This document shows, one piece after another, positions 1-11,299 of a DNA stretch of 64,000 nucleotides. The translations under genes and the position numbers were made by a program. The notes under the pieces are model-generated. The model had not been told where the DNA came from. It made no database searches and saw nothing but the letters and a program-made list of their open reading frames with translations. Location of the stretch: assembly GCA_963969495.1 (NCBI GenBank), contig OZ018327.1, positions 31,751,175-31,815,174 on the forward strand. Direction: 5' to 3'. The stretch comes from Ceratothoa steindachneri. Lineage: Eukaryota; Arthropoda; Malacostraca; Isopoda; Cymothoidae. Numbering within the stretch: position 1 is the first letter of the stretch; every line of letters begins with the position of its first letter.

Positions 1-275
1 ATTATTGGCATTAATTCCGTTTCAATTTTTACGGTCAAATATGCCTCATCATAATTATTGAATTGTTTGAACTTCAGCGCTCTTATTATTGCTATGGCCG
101 CCCCGTCGTGAAGTTCGTCTGAAGGGTTCGCATTTATGATAATCTAACAATTTCATTGTTTCCGTGTTCTCATATTAATATTATGTTTGAATCGATCTCT
201 CTGAAGTTATCTCTTAATGTTGATGTTTTACCGATCCATCCTTGAGTATTAATTTGCAGAATGCTGACCTTTCTT
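1..275 (-). pseudogene. LINE ORF2 endonuclease N-terminus, partial and mutated
   Basis: Read on the minus strand from about 275 the translation begins ILQINTQGW, the typical opening of an APE-type LINE endonuclease. It then gives NFREIDSNIILI and, after a frame change, HDGAAIAIIRALKF and LTVKIET. These match the order of early endonuclease motifs (Asn motif, then GxAIAI, then the VEIET strand). Stops and frame changes are present. The catalytic Asp/His motifs would be outside the window. It follows the ORF1 above by about 200 bp, as expected in one LINE. Confidence 0.6.
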
Positions 276-455
276 CTCCTTTCTGGTTCCATTGTTTATT
301 AAGTTCGGTCGTTTACAGTTCTTTGGACTTCTGGCAGGTCGATCTCTTGTTGGGTTCTGCTTCGTTGCTTTTAAATTTACCATTCTTCATACTTTCAAAT
401 GTAGAATGGCAGAGAGTAACGCAGTCGCCAGGGTATATTTGAATGTTATCCTCCA

Positions 456-1740
456 TTAACAGTTTTTGTGCTTATTCTTCGTCTTCTTCTCCTGTCTTTT
501 CTTTGAATGCCCATTTGCATTTTCCTTCTGTAATTGCCTTAATGATGCCTTCCTGTTTCTTGCCTCTCGGGAGGAAAGGTGGGATGGGCATTCATTAATG
601 TATAACTTAAGTTTTATTTCCTGTGCTTCCATGCGTACTATTTTGTCTCCTTCATTACTTTGCACTGACATGTTTGAAATTGCGTTCTCTTCAGTAATAT
701 GTTCTTCGTTGTTCGTTGGTGCCGACGTTGAAGCGACGTTGATTTTAAGGACTTCAGATGACGGGGGGTTCTCAGGGAACCACATCTTCTTCATTCCATT
801 TTTTTCTAGCATTGTATTAAGTGTCGTAGCTAAGGTATGCGGTTTCCCAATATTCATCACATGGGCATATAGCATGCATGTGGGCACTTCTGTTGATGCC
901 TCTTGTGGCACATTTAGGTGGATATGTGCTTCCCACATTTGCTTCACAGTTGCTTTAGCTACTCTTGCGTATGTTGCATTTCTCCTAGTTTCTTCTTCGT
1001 TTCTCGCTTCTCTTTCCTTTCGTTCTATTATCTCCTTTCTTTGGGGGCATGCCATTGCCATAGTCCTATGTGGCCCATTGCAGTTCACGCATTTCTTAGT
1101 ACTTTCCTTGCACTGTCTCCATTCGTGGTTCTTCTGTCCGCACTCAGAACATATTGTATCTTTTTCAGTGCAGTCACGCGTCAAATGGTCCTCCATCTTA
1201 TAGCAGCGGAAGCACATTTAAATATTAATATGTTTCTCGCGCTCCATGTTCTCCCGTGGAATTCTCATGTTAAACATGAGCAGTCCTCGTTGGTATATCT
1301 TTGTTGCCATATCTGTTGTTTCACACACAATTTTAAAGACATGTGTGTGGTGGCCAAATTTAATTATTTCATTTATTTTTATGCCTTCATGATTTTTTTA
1401 TATTTCTTCTTTCATTTCTTCTTTGTCATAGGAACCCACCCAAACGTGGACTTTCTTGCAGATGATACTTCTGTTTGCAGTTATCTGGGGCGGGATTTGG
1501 GGCGTTAATCTTATTCTCTTTAGTGTCTCTAGTCCTTCCTGGGACACTATTTTTTCTACTTCTTTTCCCTTCCTTGCAATTACTATGTAGCCTTTTGGGA
1601 TTTTGATAATTTTGACGAGGGCAACTGTTAGCTGTCCAAATAATGTCTCGCAGAGTTTTCCTTTGTCCGGTTTGATCTTCTGGTCAATTGTCCGTAGAGG
1701 TACTCATAGGCATTCCAGGCCTCCTCCTTTTCCTAGAAGG
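456..1740 (-). pseudogene. LINE ORF1 gag-like protein with three CCHC zinc knuckles, broken
   Basis: The longest open piece runs 1217-456. It begins with three zinc knuckles: CFRCYKMEDHLTRDC (CX2CX4HX4C), CSECGQKNHEWRQC (CX2CX3HX4C) and CVNCNGPHRTMAMAC. Such knuckles bind the element RNA in I/Jockey-type LINE ORF1 proteins. Upstream on the same strand (about 1217-1650) the same frame continues with ORF1-like sequence interrupted by stops, one directly before the first knuckle. The C-terminal third is lysine- and glutamate-rich, of low complexity and unknown role. No host gene with this architecture fits better. Confidence 0.7.
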
Positions 1741-2369
1741 GAATGATTCTCCATCCTTTCGCTAGTCGAGCGCATAGGCGCTTTTTTCTTCGTTCCTTCC
1801 TCCGAGGCCTATGTTTGTTTTCTTCCTTCCTCTCTAAATCTGTAAAAAATGACAGTGAAAACGTTCCCAATTTACCTACTTATTTTAGCACTTCACGACC
1901 ACCCTACCTAAATAGGCCTAAGCTAAGAAGCGCCCCCACAGAATTTCGGGCTCGTGGTCTTAAGGACCCCTCTTCTTCGCGCCCCCTATTGGGGCTTCCT
2001 TCTGGGTTTCACTATACCCTACTTTAAGTGGCTCTGGGCGCAGCGGTGGTAGTGTTATGTCGCTTTTAGTCGGTGAAGTAAGTGGAAGTCAAAGCGAGGA
2101 ATAAGGAGGAATTAAAGATGAATTACCCCTTTAGGGTAAGCCCCCCACCCACTGGAAACAGGAAGAATTTCTGATCAGTCCAGAGGGTGCATCTATTTCT
2201 TCTTTCTTGAAGTTAACTTTAATGAAAAGTGAAAAGAGAACTTTACCTTAAGCGCGCTCACAGCTCTCCGTTGTAAAAAAAAAAATATCCAAATTCAGTC
2301 AATCCAATCATGAAATTGATTTTCGTTCTTTGGTACTTTTATGGGTCAAAGTCAGAGTACCATGTTCCT
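1741..2369. other. Unassigned stretch
   Basis: No supported gene. Around 1900-2035 the sequence is more GC-rich (for example the region around GCGCCCCC) and could be the 5' untranslated region of the LINE to its left, but nothing proves this. A short poly-A/T run lies near 2275-2286. Confidence 0.3.
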
Positions 2370-2760
2370 TTAGCAAAAAAGGTGAAGTACTCGCTCGGAA
2401 CTGGTGCGTTTGGTGTTAAGTTTGGGGCCCATCTCTTCAAGGAGAACAGCCTCCAGAATCTTTAGGCGGCGAAGGTCAGGGTTTCTTCTGAGTATGGTAG
2501 TGTTTTCGACCAAATTTTCTCTTGATATTTGTGCGTTATGATTTTCTTTGTGATGTGTTTTTATTCCTCCTTCTTGCAAATATAACCTTAGGCACCGGCT
2601 GATGGTAGTAGCGGCCATACCTATATATTGATTATTTGGATGAGGTTGCAGTCCTCATACGGGCATTGGAATTTGTGTACCACATTTGTACCTGCAAGAC
2701 TACGGGGGAAAGTCTCCCAACGTCGTCAGTTCCCAAGTACCAAAATATCCTCTCAAGGCA
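2370..2760 (-). pseudogene. Penelope-like element, GIY-YIG endonuclease relic
   Basis: On the minus strand a 249-nt open frame (2618-2370) plus its upstream extension matches the C-terminal GIY-YIG endonuclease of Penelope-like retroelements. The YIG core appears as NNQYIGMAATTISR, followed by LYLQEGGIKTHH, ISRENLVENTTIL and RLKILEAVLLEE, the usual order of that domain. The N-terminal part (2760-2630) is in a different frame and has stops. No reverse transcriptase was found next to it. The GIY-YIG nuclease nicks DNA to prime reverse transcription in this class; this copy is a fragment. Confidence 0.6.
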
Positions 2761-2829
2761 TAACCGAAACACCAAAAAACCAACACAATAAATACTACAA
2801 CCCAGAACAAACACGAAGGTAAAAAGAAC

Positions 2830-4160
2830 GCACTAAACGACAACACGAAGTAAATTGTTGAATTGAAAGCTAACAAAGGCTTGAAAACTCAACAATAACA
2901 CCAAAGATTTTGAACGCAAACAATAATAACAACACGCTAATAATACATAAAGAGACATAAATACAATTAAAAACACTAATCAAAAATAAACACAAAAAAG
3001 ACAAAATCTAAAGTCAACGTAAAGCGAGGCAAAATATCCCTCCCTTTTTTAATTTTCAGCCACTATCATCTACCACTATCTAACCATCTTCTAAAATTGA
3101 GCACATACACCCAAGAAAGGCAGCTAGCAATTTTATTTTTACTTGTAATACAAGTCTATGCTCCCGCCGAATAAAGCCTTCGTGAATCCAGCTCTAAATT
3201 TCCTTTAAATTAAGAGGAAGCAACGACCACCTGACTACCCAGCAGCCTACGAAACTACTAGAGAGAGAAATCTTTAGGCCTCGCCATAGTTCTAAGTGAA
3301 GCTTCCTCAATAAAGAGCTTCTAAATGAAGCTTACTCTTTACTGTGTCTGTCGTCGTGTCTTGACGGAGGATAGCTCAGATTAGAAAGCGTCATTCAGGG
3401 TTTGATATGCATGCTAACAAAGTGAGATTGATTCAAAGTCACGAATGAGACGCGAACGCGGGATACAGCGAAATCGAGTGAGAGAGTCAATGATATGACA
3501 GCTGATAGCTAAGTGAAGTGGTATCTTCCATTGAGTCGCTCTTGAGTAAGACTGCTAAGTCATTAGCTGACACTCGACTGAGTGTATGCGTCAGTGACAC
3601 CTCATTGCCCAAATTCTTCCTATGAAGCCTTACCAAAATCGTTATTGGATATGTTAAGGAGGAGGTAAACGAATGGCAAACCGAAATAAGGGAACGTAAT
3701 AATATATAAAGAAGTGGATCTACGAGGCCAAATAAGAGGGTTTGGGATATAAAAGAAGAATCACCTATCCGAGATATCTAGAATAAGGTTCAGTCAAGTG
3801 GAGAAGAGTTTGGTAAATATTAAGACAATCTGGCCTGATGTAGTTAATCAAAGAGGATTGGAGTGGTTTTCTATTGGTCATTGGGAAGTATTATGTAACC
3901 TCATTTAATATTTAATGCTAGATCACGAATTTATGAAATTCAGCTTTACCTTAGTTCAAGCTACCGCGATGCCAACAAACTCATTAGCAGAAGATGTACT
4001 AAGGCGCTAAGTCGGATGTTTTTGTTTTGGTTATCACTCTCATTAATTTGTTTCTCCTTCGACAGATGCCTTACCTTTAGATCTCTTATCATGATGGTAG
4101 TATTGGAATCTGCATTTTAATCACCAATATTTAGCGGATTCGTTGTTTATTTTGTATTTT
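2830..4160. other. Unassigned stretch upstream of the first visible protease exon
   Basis: A-rich sequence at 2830-3030 could be a degraded 3' tail. No exon carrying a TAAHC-type motif for the protease was found here on the plus strand. The rest shows no frame or repeat I can name. Confidence 0.3.
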
Positions 4161-4170
4161 TTCTTGGCAG

Positions 4171-4345
4171 TCGACCTTTCTTCATCCGTTTGGGGGAACA
4201 TAATTATGACCCTGACACAATAATCCTCAAAAGCTCCCCTCAAGACGTTGACGTGGAAGATGTCATAGCACATCCGAATTATGATATCAACAAAGGCTAT
4301 GATGACATTGTTCTCCTCAAGATGAGCAAATCTATTAATTATAAG
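4171..4345 (+). CDS. Serine protease exon with catalytic Asp
   Basis: Acceptor TTCTTGGCAG ends at 4170 and the donor AAG|GTAGTC follows 4345. The first base (4171) completes a split codon, then the frame reads RPFFIRLGEHNYD, a typical RLGEH strand of arthropod S1A proteases. It ends in IAHPNYD and GYDDIVLLKM, where the second Asp of YDDIVLL is the catalytic Asp102. It closes in phase 0 with NYK, which joins cleanly to RGIAPICLP in the next exon. There are no internal stops and the motif order is canonical, so this exon looks functional. Confidence 0.9.
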
Positions 4346-4499
4346 GTAGTCTTTTTATCTCGTAGTCCTAACTGGTCATGAAGTGTTTAATCTTCATTAT
4401 AGTGTTAGTTTCCTCCTTTCCATAACTTTCCAAAGATTTGAGGGAAATTTTTATGTCATCAATTCAAAGTTTTTGTCCCCCATTTTTCCAGACAGGCTT

Positions 4500-7250
4500 A
4501 TATTTATATGCACTATCTTCTGAAAGGGGAAGAGCCCCGACGAGATACGCATCCATGGCGTCGGCTTCGCCATCCGATCCCGGCTCATCCATCAGCATAA
4601 CCTTGTCCCGACTGCCATCAGTAAGCGCAAAATGTCCGTTCGGATTCCGCTCACCCCTGACAGATTCATTAACCTGATCACTATCCTTCATCTACAACAT
4701 ACTCGACCGTACCATCCAGGCAGTCCCCGCACGCGACAAACTCGTTGTGCTGGGAGACTTCAACGACAAACTTGGCAATGAGCATCGCTTGTTGGAAGAT
4801 GTCTCTGCATCACCCGCTCTATGCCAGGGGCAAATGACTGCTGAACGGATCACTGCCTTCTAGTCTCTTGCCTCGCCATCAAGATCCGCGGACCAACGAA
4901 GTGGGTGGCAGCAAACAGACCCAATTGCCGCTTTCATTGTGCCAAGCTAAGTGATTCTCAGACATTTCAAGACTTTAAGGAGGTTATTGAAAGAAACCTC
5001 ACGGATATCCCGGAGTTGGCCTCAATAGATGACAGTTGGATCACCTTCCGCGATGCTATGACCAATGCCGCTGAAGAAACTATTCATTTCGCCCAGAAGA
5101 AGAACCAGGATTGGTTTGACGAGAATGATGAAGACATCACTCGTCTCATCGAAGTTAAACATCGGACACGCCTCGCCTTCAAGAACCAACCTACATCGGA
5201 TAATAAGCGGAAACAGCAACAGGCATCCGTAGAATGACAAAGAGGGATCCGCGAGGCTCAAAATATTTGGTGGCAGAGGATATCAGAGGAGATTCAAGAC
5301 TACGCTGACCAAGGAGACTTGCGCCACTTCTATGTCGCAACCAAGGAGGTCTTCGACCCCACAAGGTCATCAATGAGTGGGCTAACAGATGCGAATGGTT
5401 CCACTACCATTACGGATATTAGTGAATCCTTGAACGTTGGTAGTCTCATTTTGAGAGCCTCCTCAACGATCACTCGCGCACCCCGGATGATCTTCTCCGT
5501 ATGACCCCGCAGCACCCAGTCCGTCATTATATGTCCCTGCCACCTATGATCGAAGAATTCAAACCGTCGGGCGCATGAAGCCGGGCAAAGCTCCTGGACC
5601 AGATAACATTTCGCTCAAGTTCTTCACTTACGGTGGCTCTAAGATGAATAAACGCCTGATGCACCTCATCCTCAAGATCTGGGAAACCAAAACCATCCCG
5701 AGAGACCCGTGACACGAATATCATTACTATCTTCAAGAAGGGGGATCGAGAGAACTGCGGCAACTACGGTGGTATTTCACTTTTAAGTACTCCGAGCAAG
5801 ATCTTCGCCCGCAGTCTCCTCAACAGCCTTCTTGCCCTCGCAGAAGACGTCCTTCCTGAGTCCCAGTGTGGCTTCAGACCTTCTCGAAAGACAATAGACA
5901 TGATTGTTTGTGCCCGCCAACTCGAAGAGAAAAATGAAGAACAACAACAGCCAGCCATGTTCATCCTCTGAGATCTCAAAAAGGCTTTCAATAAAGTCCC
6001 TCGTCTTGCAATGTGGGCGGCCCTCGCCAGGTTCTGATGCACATTTGACTTCATCACCCTAGTCCGCTCCCTTTACGTCACGAGGACATGGTTGATAGAG
6101 TCTGCCACCAAAACGCCCTCTCAAACCCGTTTCCCATCACAGGTGGTTTAAAACAAGGGTGCATTTTAGCTACGACTTGTTTTACGTTGTGCATGGCAGC
6201 CATGTTCAATGAAATCTCACCGGGGACCCCACTAGTGACGTACAGTACCACATGGACGGCAGACCATTCAATCTCGCACGATTTAGTGCTAAGACTAGGA
6301 CATCTACAGTCTTAGTCCGTGAAATGCAATATGCCGACGACAACGCCACCCCGAGCAGGATTGCTGACGGCCTTCAGGGGATAGCCGACCTTTACAACTA
6401 AGACGAAGTCTCATATTCAATCACTGCCCGTTAAACCGTCCCAAGTACCAACATCACTAACAACGGCCAGCCTCTGGAAGAAGTAGCCCACTTTTCATAC
6501 TTGGGGAGCATTCTTTCGAAAACTCACACGTGCGGAAAAGACGTGTAGGACCGGATCAGGGCGGCCCATTCTTCCTTTCGTCGCCTCGGCCGCCTAGTTT
6601 TTAATAACCAGGGCTGACTATTCAAACTAATATTATGGTCTTTCTGGCCGTAGTCCTCTCTACCCTTTTCTATACCTGTGAGATTTGGACGCTCTACCGC
6701 TGTGACATCAAACGCCTCGAGCAGCTCCAGCAGTACAAGCTAAGACAGAACCTCAAGATACGATGGGAAGATTTCATCAGTAACACCAAGGCCCTGAACC
6801 GAGCCTTGCTACCCAGCGTCGAATCTTCTATCATCCACCATCGTCTTTGCTGGGTAGGCCACGCCCTACGAATCGACCCCTCCTGACTCCCCAAGATAAT
6901 ACTCGACAGGGAACTTGCCACTAGAACAAGACCACGAGGAGAACCAAAGCGCCACTACATTCAACAGCTTAAGCGCACCCTAGTCCAAACCAACATTGAA
7001 CCTTCTTCTTGGGAGCAAACTGGCAGGAACAGATGATCTGGAGAACAGCTGTCGCGACGGCGCTGCGGCCTTTGAGGAGAGCAGAAGAAAGCATGAGGAG
7101 GACAAACGTAGGAAGAGTAAGGAGCGACTGGAACATCCTCGTCCTTCACTTGCCCTCCCACATGACTTCTGCCCACGGCTCTTCCACAACAGAATGGGCT
7201 TCCTAAGTCATATCTGGCACAAACATCAGCCGAGGAAACCGGATAACTGA
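4500..7250 (+). mobile_element. RTE-like LINE, endonuclease to C-terminal zinc finger, inactive
   Basis: Read on the plus strand with many frame changes, this gives an endonuclease part (HGVGFAIRSRL about 4550, LVVLGDFNDKLG about 4745) and a linker about 4905-5237. The reverse transcriptase follows: KPGKAPGPDN about 5577, IFKKGDRENCGNYGGISLL about 5730-5790, CGFRPSRKT about 5870, DLKKAF about 5973, GGLKQGCILA about 6143 and QYADD about 6330. Near 7170-7240 a degraded Cys/His finger (GFLSHIWHKH) ends it. The motif set is that of RTE/BovB-type LINEs. Stops and frame changes show it is dead. It lies in sense inside the first visible protease intron. Confidence 0.75.
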
Positions 7251-7254
7251 GAAC

Positions 7255-7862
7255 TTAACCGATGCTCGTACATGAGTTGGAGCCGACGCACTACACTTGT
7301 GATGGGAAGTTGTGAATCAGCTTTCAGAAACAACTCCTTTGCGTTTGTCCAGAGCTGGATGCTTTCGAATAAGTTAATTTAGAACTCTTTACAGTTGTAC
7401 AGCGTATGCTTCACCTATATTTTGTATTTAAACCATATGATTCGCAATTGAAGATTTTTTGTCAAGAAGGCACCGGTTTTCTTTCAAGAGGCAGATCGAA
7501 CAATATTCCTGAGAAAAGATCTCTAAAACGGATGGAAACTATTTTGTAGAATAAAATATATTGCTTGAAGGGTCTTTTTATTTATCTATATAGGTTAAAA
7601 ACACAAATGTTGTTGGACATCTAATAGACGCCGGTCTTTTACATAAAGCTCATTTGGTAGTACATAATTACAGGGTTGCTCTAAATGTTTTCTATTGCCT
7701 TATTATTCAGGGGGTTTTTGGTACCTTCCAAATAAATTCATTAGATAGTTTATTGTCTGGTCATTATTCACTCGTTACTCTAACCCTGTAGCTTCGTAAG
7801 TTGTTTATCATTGTTTGGTTAAGAATATTTTGGTTAAGAGAACCCTTTTGTTGTCATTCCAG
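7255..7862. other. Intron sequence without recognised features
   Basis: AT-rich intron between the LINE end and the second visible protease exon. I see no frame or repeat. Confidence 0.4.
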
Positions 7863-7962
7863 AGAGGTATTGCTCCTATTTGTTTACCTTGGGGTCTCTT
7901 GGCCGAAGAAGATCTAGTGGATCAATCTGTGACTCTTGCTGGATGGGGAACGACGGAGTTTG
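7863..7962 (+). CDS. Serine protease exon with PICLP and AGWG motifs
   Basis: Acceptor TCATTCCAG ends at 7862 and the donor TTTG|GTAAAC follows 7962. The 100-nt exon encodes RGIAPICLPWGLLAEEDLVD and then VTLAGWGTTEF, ending one base into a Gly codon. The Cys of PICLP corresponds to Cys122, which in clip-type proteases bridges to the regulatory part of the zymogen. AGWG is the conserved strand before the autolysis loop. It is isolated between an RTE-like LINE and repeat-rich intron sequence and was recognisable only by motif and splice phase. Confidence 0.9.
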
Positions 7963-8234
7963 GTAAACAATATTGAAATTCGTTTGTAATCTTTTGGACT
8001 CTTTGGAAATTCTTTTTTGTTTATGGAGATTAATTATTCTCGCTACAGTTACGGTGAGGGGGTGGGGGTCTTAATCCCTCATAAGTCCTAAAGAGTTTCT
8101 TATATTTCTTTGGCATTAAAAAAAGGGTTGCTAACATTCGCATCATTATGATTAGTTTTGTCTATACGCGGAATGCACAAGTTTTCTATGCCACTCCATT
8201 AGGTGGTTTCTTGATATGCTGTACTCATATAGAA

Positions 8235-8320
8235 AATTCCTATTATTATTATTATCATTAGTAGTAGTGGTAGTGGTAGTAGTCGTATTAGTAGTATCAT
8301 AATTGTTATTATTATTAAAC
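8235..8320. repeat. Trinucleotide microsatellite (TTA/GTA type)
   Basis: A run of TTATTATTATTATCATTAGTAG-like triplets changes into GTAGTGGTAGT and back to TTATTATTA. It is an imperfect three-base repeat in the protease intron. Confidence 0.8.
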
Positions 8321-8440
8321 ACGGAATTGCTAAATATTTTACGTTAGACGAAATTGTGCCCCAGAGGTCGATTGTTACCCAGAAGTGAATTAGTCGAACA
8401 CCAAAACCTCCTCAATATTTATTATAACAGTCGGTTGTAG

Positions 8441-8911
8441 TCTGCTAGAAAGAGAAAGAGAGAGAAATAGAGGAGGGGGAAAAAGAAAGAGGATGCTAAA
8501 CAAGGTGTGCTGACAAAAAGTCGTGTGCTCTTATTTATCTTGATTTTGACCTTTCGACCTTCAAAACTTTCAATAATTTCCGGAGTAACCTTGGGAGGAC
8601 TTTGGAAATTCTATCATTCGAAAGAGAATGTAATACAACTTAAGGGTTTCAAATTTTCTCAGCATTGGCCCAATAGTTATGATGTTATTAACCCCCAAAA
8701 AAATCAAAACAAGGACCGACCGACCGACATAGTGAAATGTAGAGTCGCCCGCGACTAGACTCGCTCGCGACTAAAAAGAAACAGAAAGCGAAAGAGAGAG
8801 AAAGAAAACAAAAGAAGGAAAGAAAGAAAGAAAGAACGAAAGAGAAATTGGGAAAGAAAGAGAAGAGGGAAAGTGAGAAAGAGAGAAAAAAAAGAGAGGG
8901 GGAGAAGATCT
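8441..8911. repeat. Polypurine GA-rich tracts flanking a dispersed repeat
   Basis: Two nearly pure purine stretches (about 8450-8490 and about 8775-8911) are built of AAAG/GAGA units. They sit either side of the dispersed repeat copy at 8540-8775. The strand asymmetry is strong over more than 130 bases in the second tract. Confidence 0.75.
8540..8775 (+). repeat. Dispersed repeat with ACCGACCGACCGAC core, copy 1
   Basis: This stretch shares with 27945-28175 the segments CATTCGAAAGAGAATGTAA, TAAGGGTTTC, GGACCGACCGACCGAC, CATAGTGA and CGCGACTAGAC in the same order. No protein can be read. The copies are clearly diverged. The second copy lies inside an inverted-repeat element (27868-28414); I could not find matching inverted repeats round this copy. 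Confidence 0.65.
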
Positions 8912-9649
8912 ATGTAGTTTTTCACACATTTGGTGCATATCCACTTGGGAGAGTAAACTTGCTACAAATTTAGTGATAATTCAATTGGGATTTATTTCAT
9001 TTAAAAGGTGCCTTTAGGCAACCACCAGCGAGGGTGTAATCACCGAAATTCCAGGCAAACCTATTTTTGGCCTATTTCAATAAAACAAGTAAAAAACAAC
9101 AAAAACTAAACAAAAAAAAATCAAAACCAAAATGTAAACTACAAAGCTGTGTTCAGGCACCGGATGGGGAGAACTCTTTCAAGGGGCCGATCATAGAGCC
9201 AACACCCAAACTTTTAATACGATCGATAAAACTGGCCCCCCCACCCCCTCTCTAAAATGCCAGATCCAGCAGTGCAAGGATTCGCCCACTGTTCAAGGGA
9301 CAAGCGCTAGTGACCCATCTCGTCCTAGTAGCAAGACGGATAGCTCCCGCAAAGCTCGCCAGACTGGGGCAATTTACATGAATGTGCCACAGAGTCTGGG
9401 GACCAAGCAGTCGTCATAGTAAGGGTCAGGGAGCCCTTATCAAGGGACGCTGCGTTCCTTAAGTGTCCGATAAAGAGTCGACAGAAAAACGACTTAAGCT
9501 GTCGAGGCATTAAAGGTTAAAAAACGACAAATGTCGCGACACAATGTTACGGAACTTTAGATTCCCGTCGACCGTCTCCCATCTTCTTTCTCATTCAGCT
9601 AATAGTTGATCTGATTCCTATCATGTAGTAAGAGTTGGGAAGAGCGAAG

Positions 9650-11172
9650 TGCTGTTCTGGTCATCTATTCCTTGCAGACTGTTTGGTGTCATCCTAATCC
9701 AGCGTATTTCTCTAAATCATTACATGTCCAGCAGCCCAGTATAGGACAATCTCGAAATCCTCCTGACACCGCAGCCGTGTCATCGTCACGGATACTGCGG
9801 AAAAAGGAGGTGCAGAGATTCCAATCCCATTCCAAGGTCATATCAAACGATGTATTGCAACTAGCCTTGCTTTTGATACGGACGAAACGCCCATAAAAAA
9901 GCTAAATCACTCTTCAGATTTAGCGCCACCCATGTACACTGGCAGGGCTCCAGCGTGACACGATGTGTGCTGAAAAAGATACGTACGAATTGCTACCGGG
10001 GCTGAAGAAGCTATGGGACCATTGGTGCGCTCCTAAACTTTCGGAGGTGGTACCGGTCAGGCTGGCAACCTGGGCAGAACCAACGACGCCATCGGTCAGA
10101 GAGCTCCTTAGAACTCTAGAATGATTTTCTAGGTTCTAAAGCCAAAAGACTTACTGGGTGATATATGAACCATCGAGATTGGCCTTAGACGGGATACAAG
10201 CCGTTGGCGACTAAGTGAGAACTTGGGCTTGCGCGTATAAGTGCATAATGCACTTAGCACGTCGTAAAGCGATCGCTATCTCCCCTGCATTGGTAGGAAA
10301 GCTATCTACAAGGGATGTGCGGAAGGCACCGCTGTGGTTGATCGAGCACACCTTCCATAATTCACGCTAGGCTATGGATGCGTAGAACTCGCATATTTAC
10401 TCTAGCTTAGAAGAAACCAAAGGAGTGGTATAATAATATAGGAGTAGCCATATTAGTTCCTCAGGTACTAAACGTTACTGAAAAAGGAATTTATAAGGCC
10501 CTAGAAGACGAGACCCTAAGGTTGTTAATGTGCGGGTCGTAGGTCAGGCGTTGGCCAAAAACAAGACCGAGGAAAATGTGCGCCTCTAATACATGCAAAA
10601 GACTCTCATTAAAGAACTCCATGTGAGGATGAAGTAGATGATAACATCAGAAGTTCACTACCTTAGCCTTAGCCAAAGAAAACCAAAACCTGTGCCTTTC
10701 GGCACATTGAAAGATGAAGTTCAGGGCATGTTGACCCCGACGCGCCAGGATAGGCATCTGAGCCACGCCAAAAGAGATCGAAAGGGTCGTCTAGGTAGAG
10801 GGTTTCGAGATCTCCCCGCAGCATCAAGGTCATACAGTTGATGTTCAAGGCAAGGAAAGGTGCCCTTTTTCGGTTTTGTTAGACTGGAGAGAGCGTTCCC
10901 GCCCATACGCAGAATCGACGATCTCATTGGAACTCAGACAAGAAAATCAGGAGGTATCTTCTTGCTAAAGTGGTGTAGATGGTCTCCATAATGCTGTATC
11001 TCCACACTTTATCATAAGACTTCTTCAGATCAAAGAACACCGTGACGATGTGCAGTCGACAAGGAAAACTCACATTTAGAATTATCCTGGCAGAGCAGGG
11101 CAATCGACGTGAAGTGGAACTTGCGAAAGCCGCACTGTGCAGCAGACAGGTAACACCTTTGCCCCACCCCAA
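9650..11172 (-). mobile_element. Jockey-type LINE relic (RT and RNase H), antisense in the protease intron
   Basis: On the minus strand the RT starts with VFFDLKKSYDKVWRY (about 11070-11010) and continues with a degraded YLDD about 10790. After it comes FLGLVFGQRLTYDPHINNLR (about 10535-10480), the conserved post-RT segment of this LINE group, and LDQPQRCLPHIP about 10330. Near 9780-9730 a degraded RNase H end reads VLYWAAGHV. There are many stops and frame changes. The same family is present in the opposite orientation at 14440-15785. The 5' part of the element is missing. Confidence 0.65.
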
Positions 11173-11299
11173 ATAAAAGGAATGGCGGCTAATTTTTCAC
11201 CTAATTTCAATGTAAAAGAAAATAACTTGGAGAGGTCATTTATACATATATTTACCAAAGTTACATGTTAAAAACTTGAATAATTCTTGGACTATTCAT

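Larger units (their letters stand above)
1..1740 (-). mobile_element. Non-LTR retrotransposon (LINE), 5' part, cut by the window edge
   Basis: Two LINE reading frames lie head to tail on the minus strand: an ORF1 (gag-like) at about 1740-456 and the start of an ORF2 endonuclease at about 275-1. The arrangement is that of I/Jockey-type LINEs. The rest of ORF2 (reverse transcriptase) would lie beyond position 1. Both frames carry stops, so the copy is dead. The clade is inferred from the layout and the triple zinc knuckle only. Confidence 0.7.

Noticed and set aside
456..1203. Plus-strand Phe/Cys-rich open frame opposite LINE ORF1
   Set aside because: The minus strand has three zinc knuckles and LINE context; the plus frame is its shadow.
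3600..4170. Search for the protease His (TAAHC) exon
   Set aside because: No such motif with an acceptor/donor pair was found; it probably lies outside the window.
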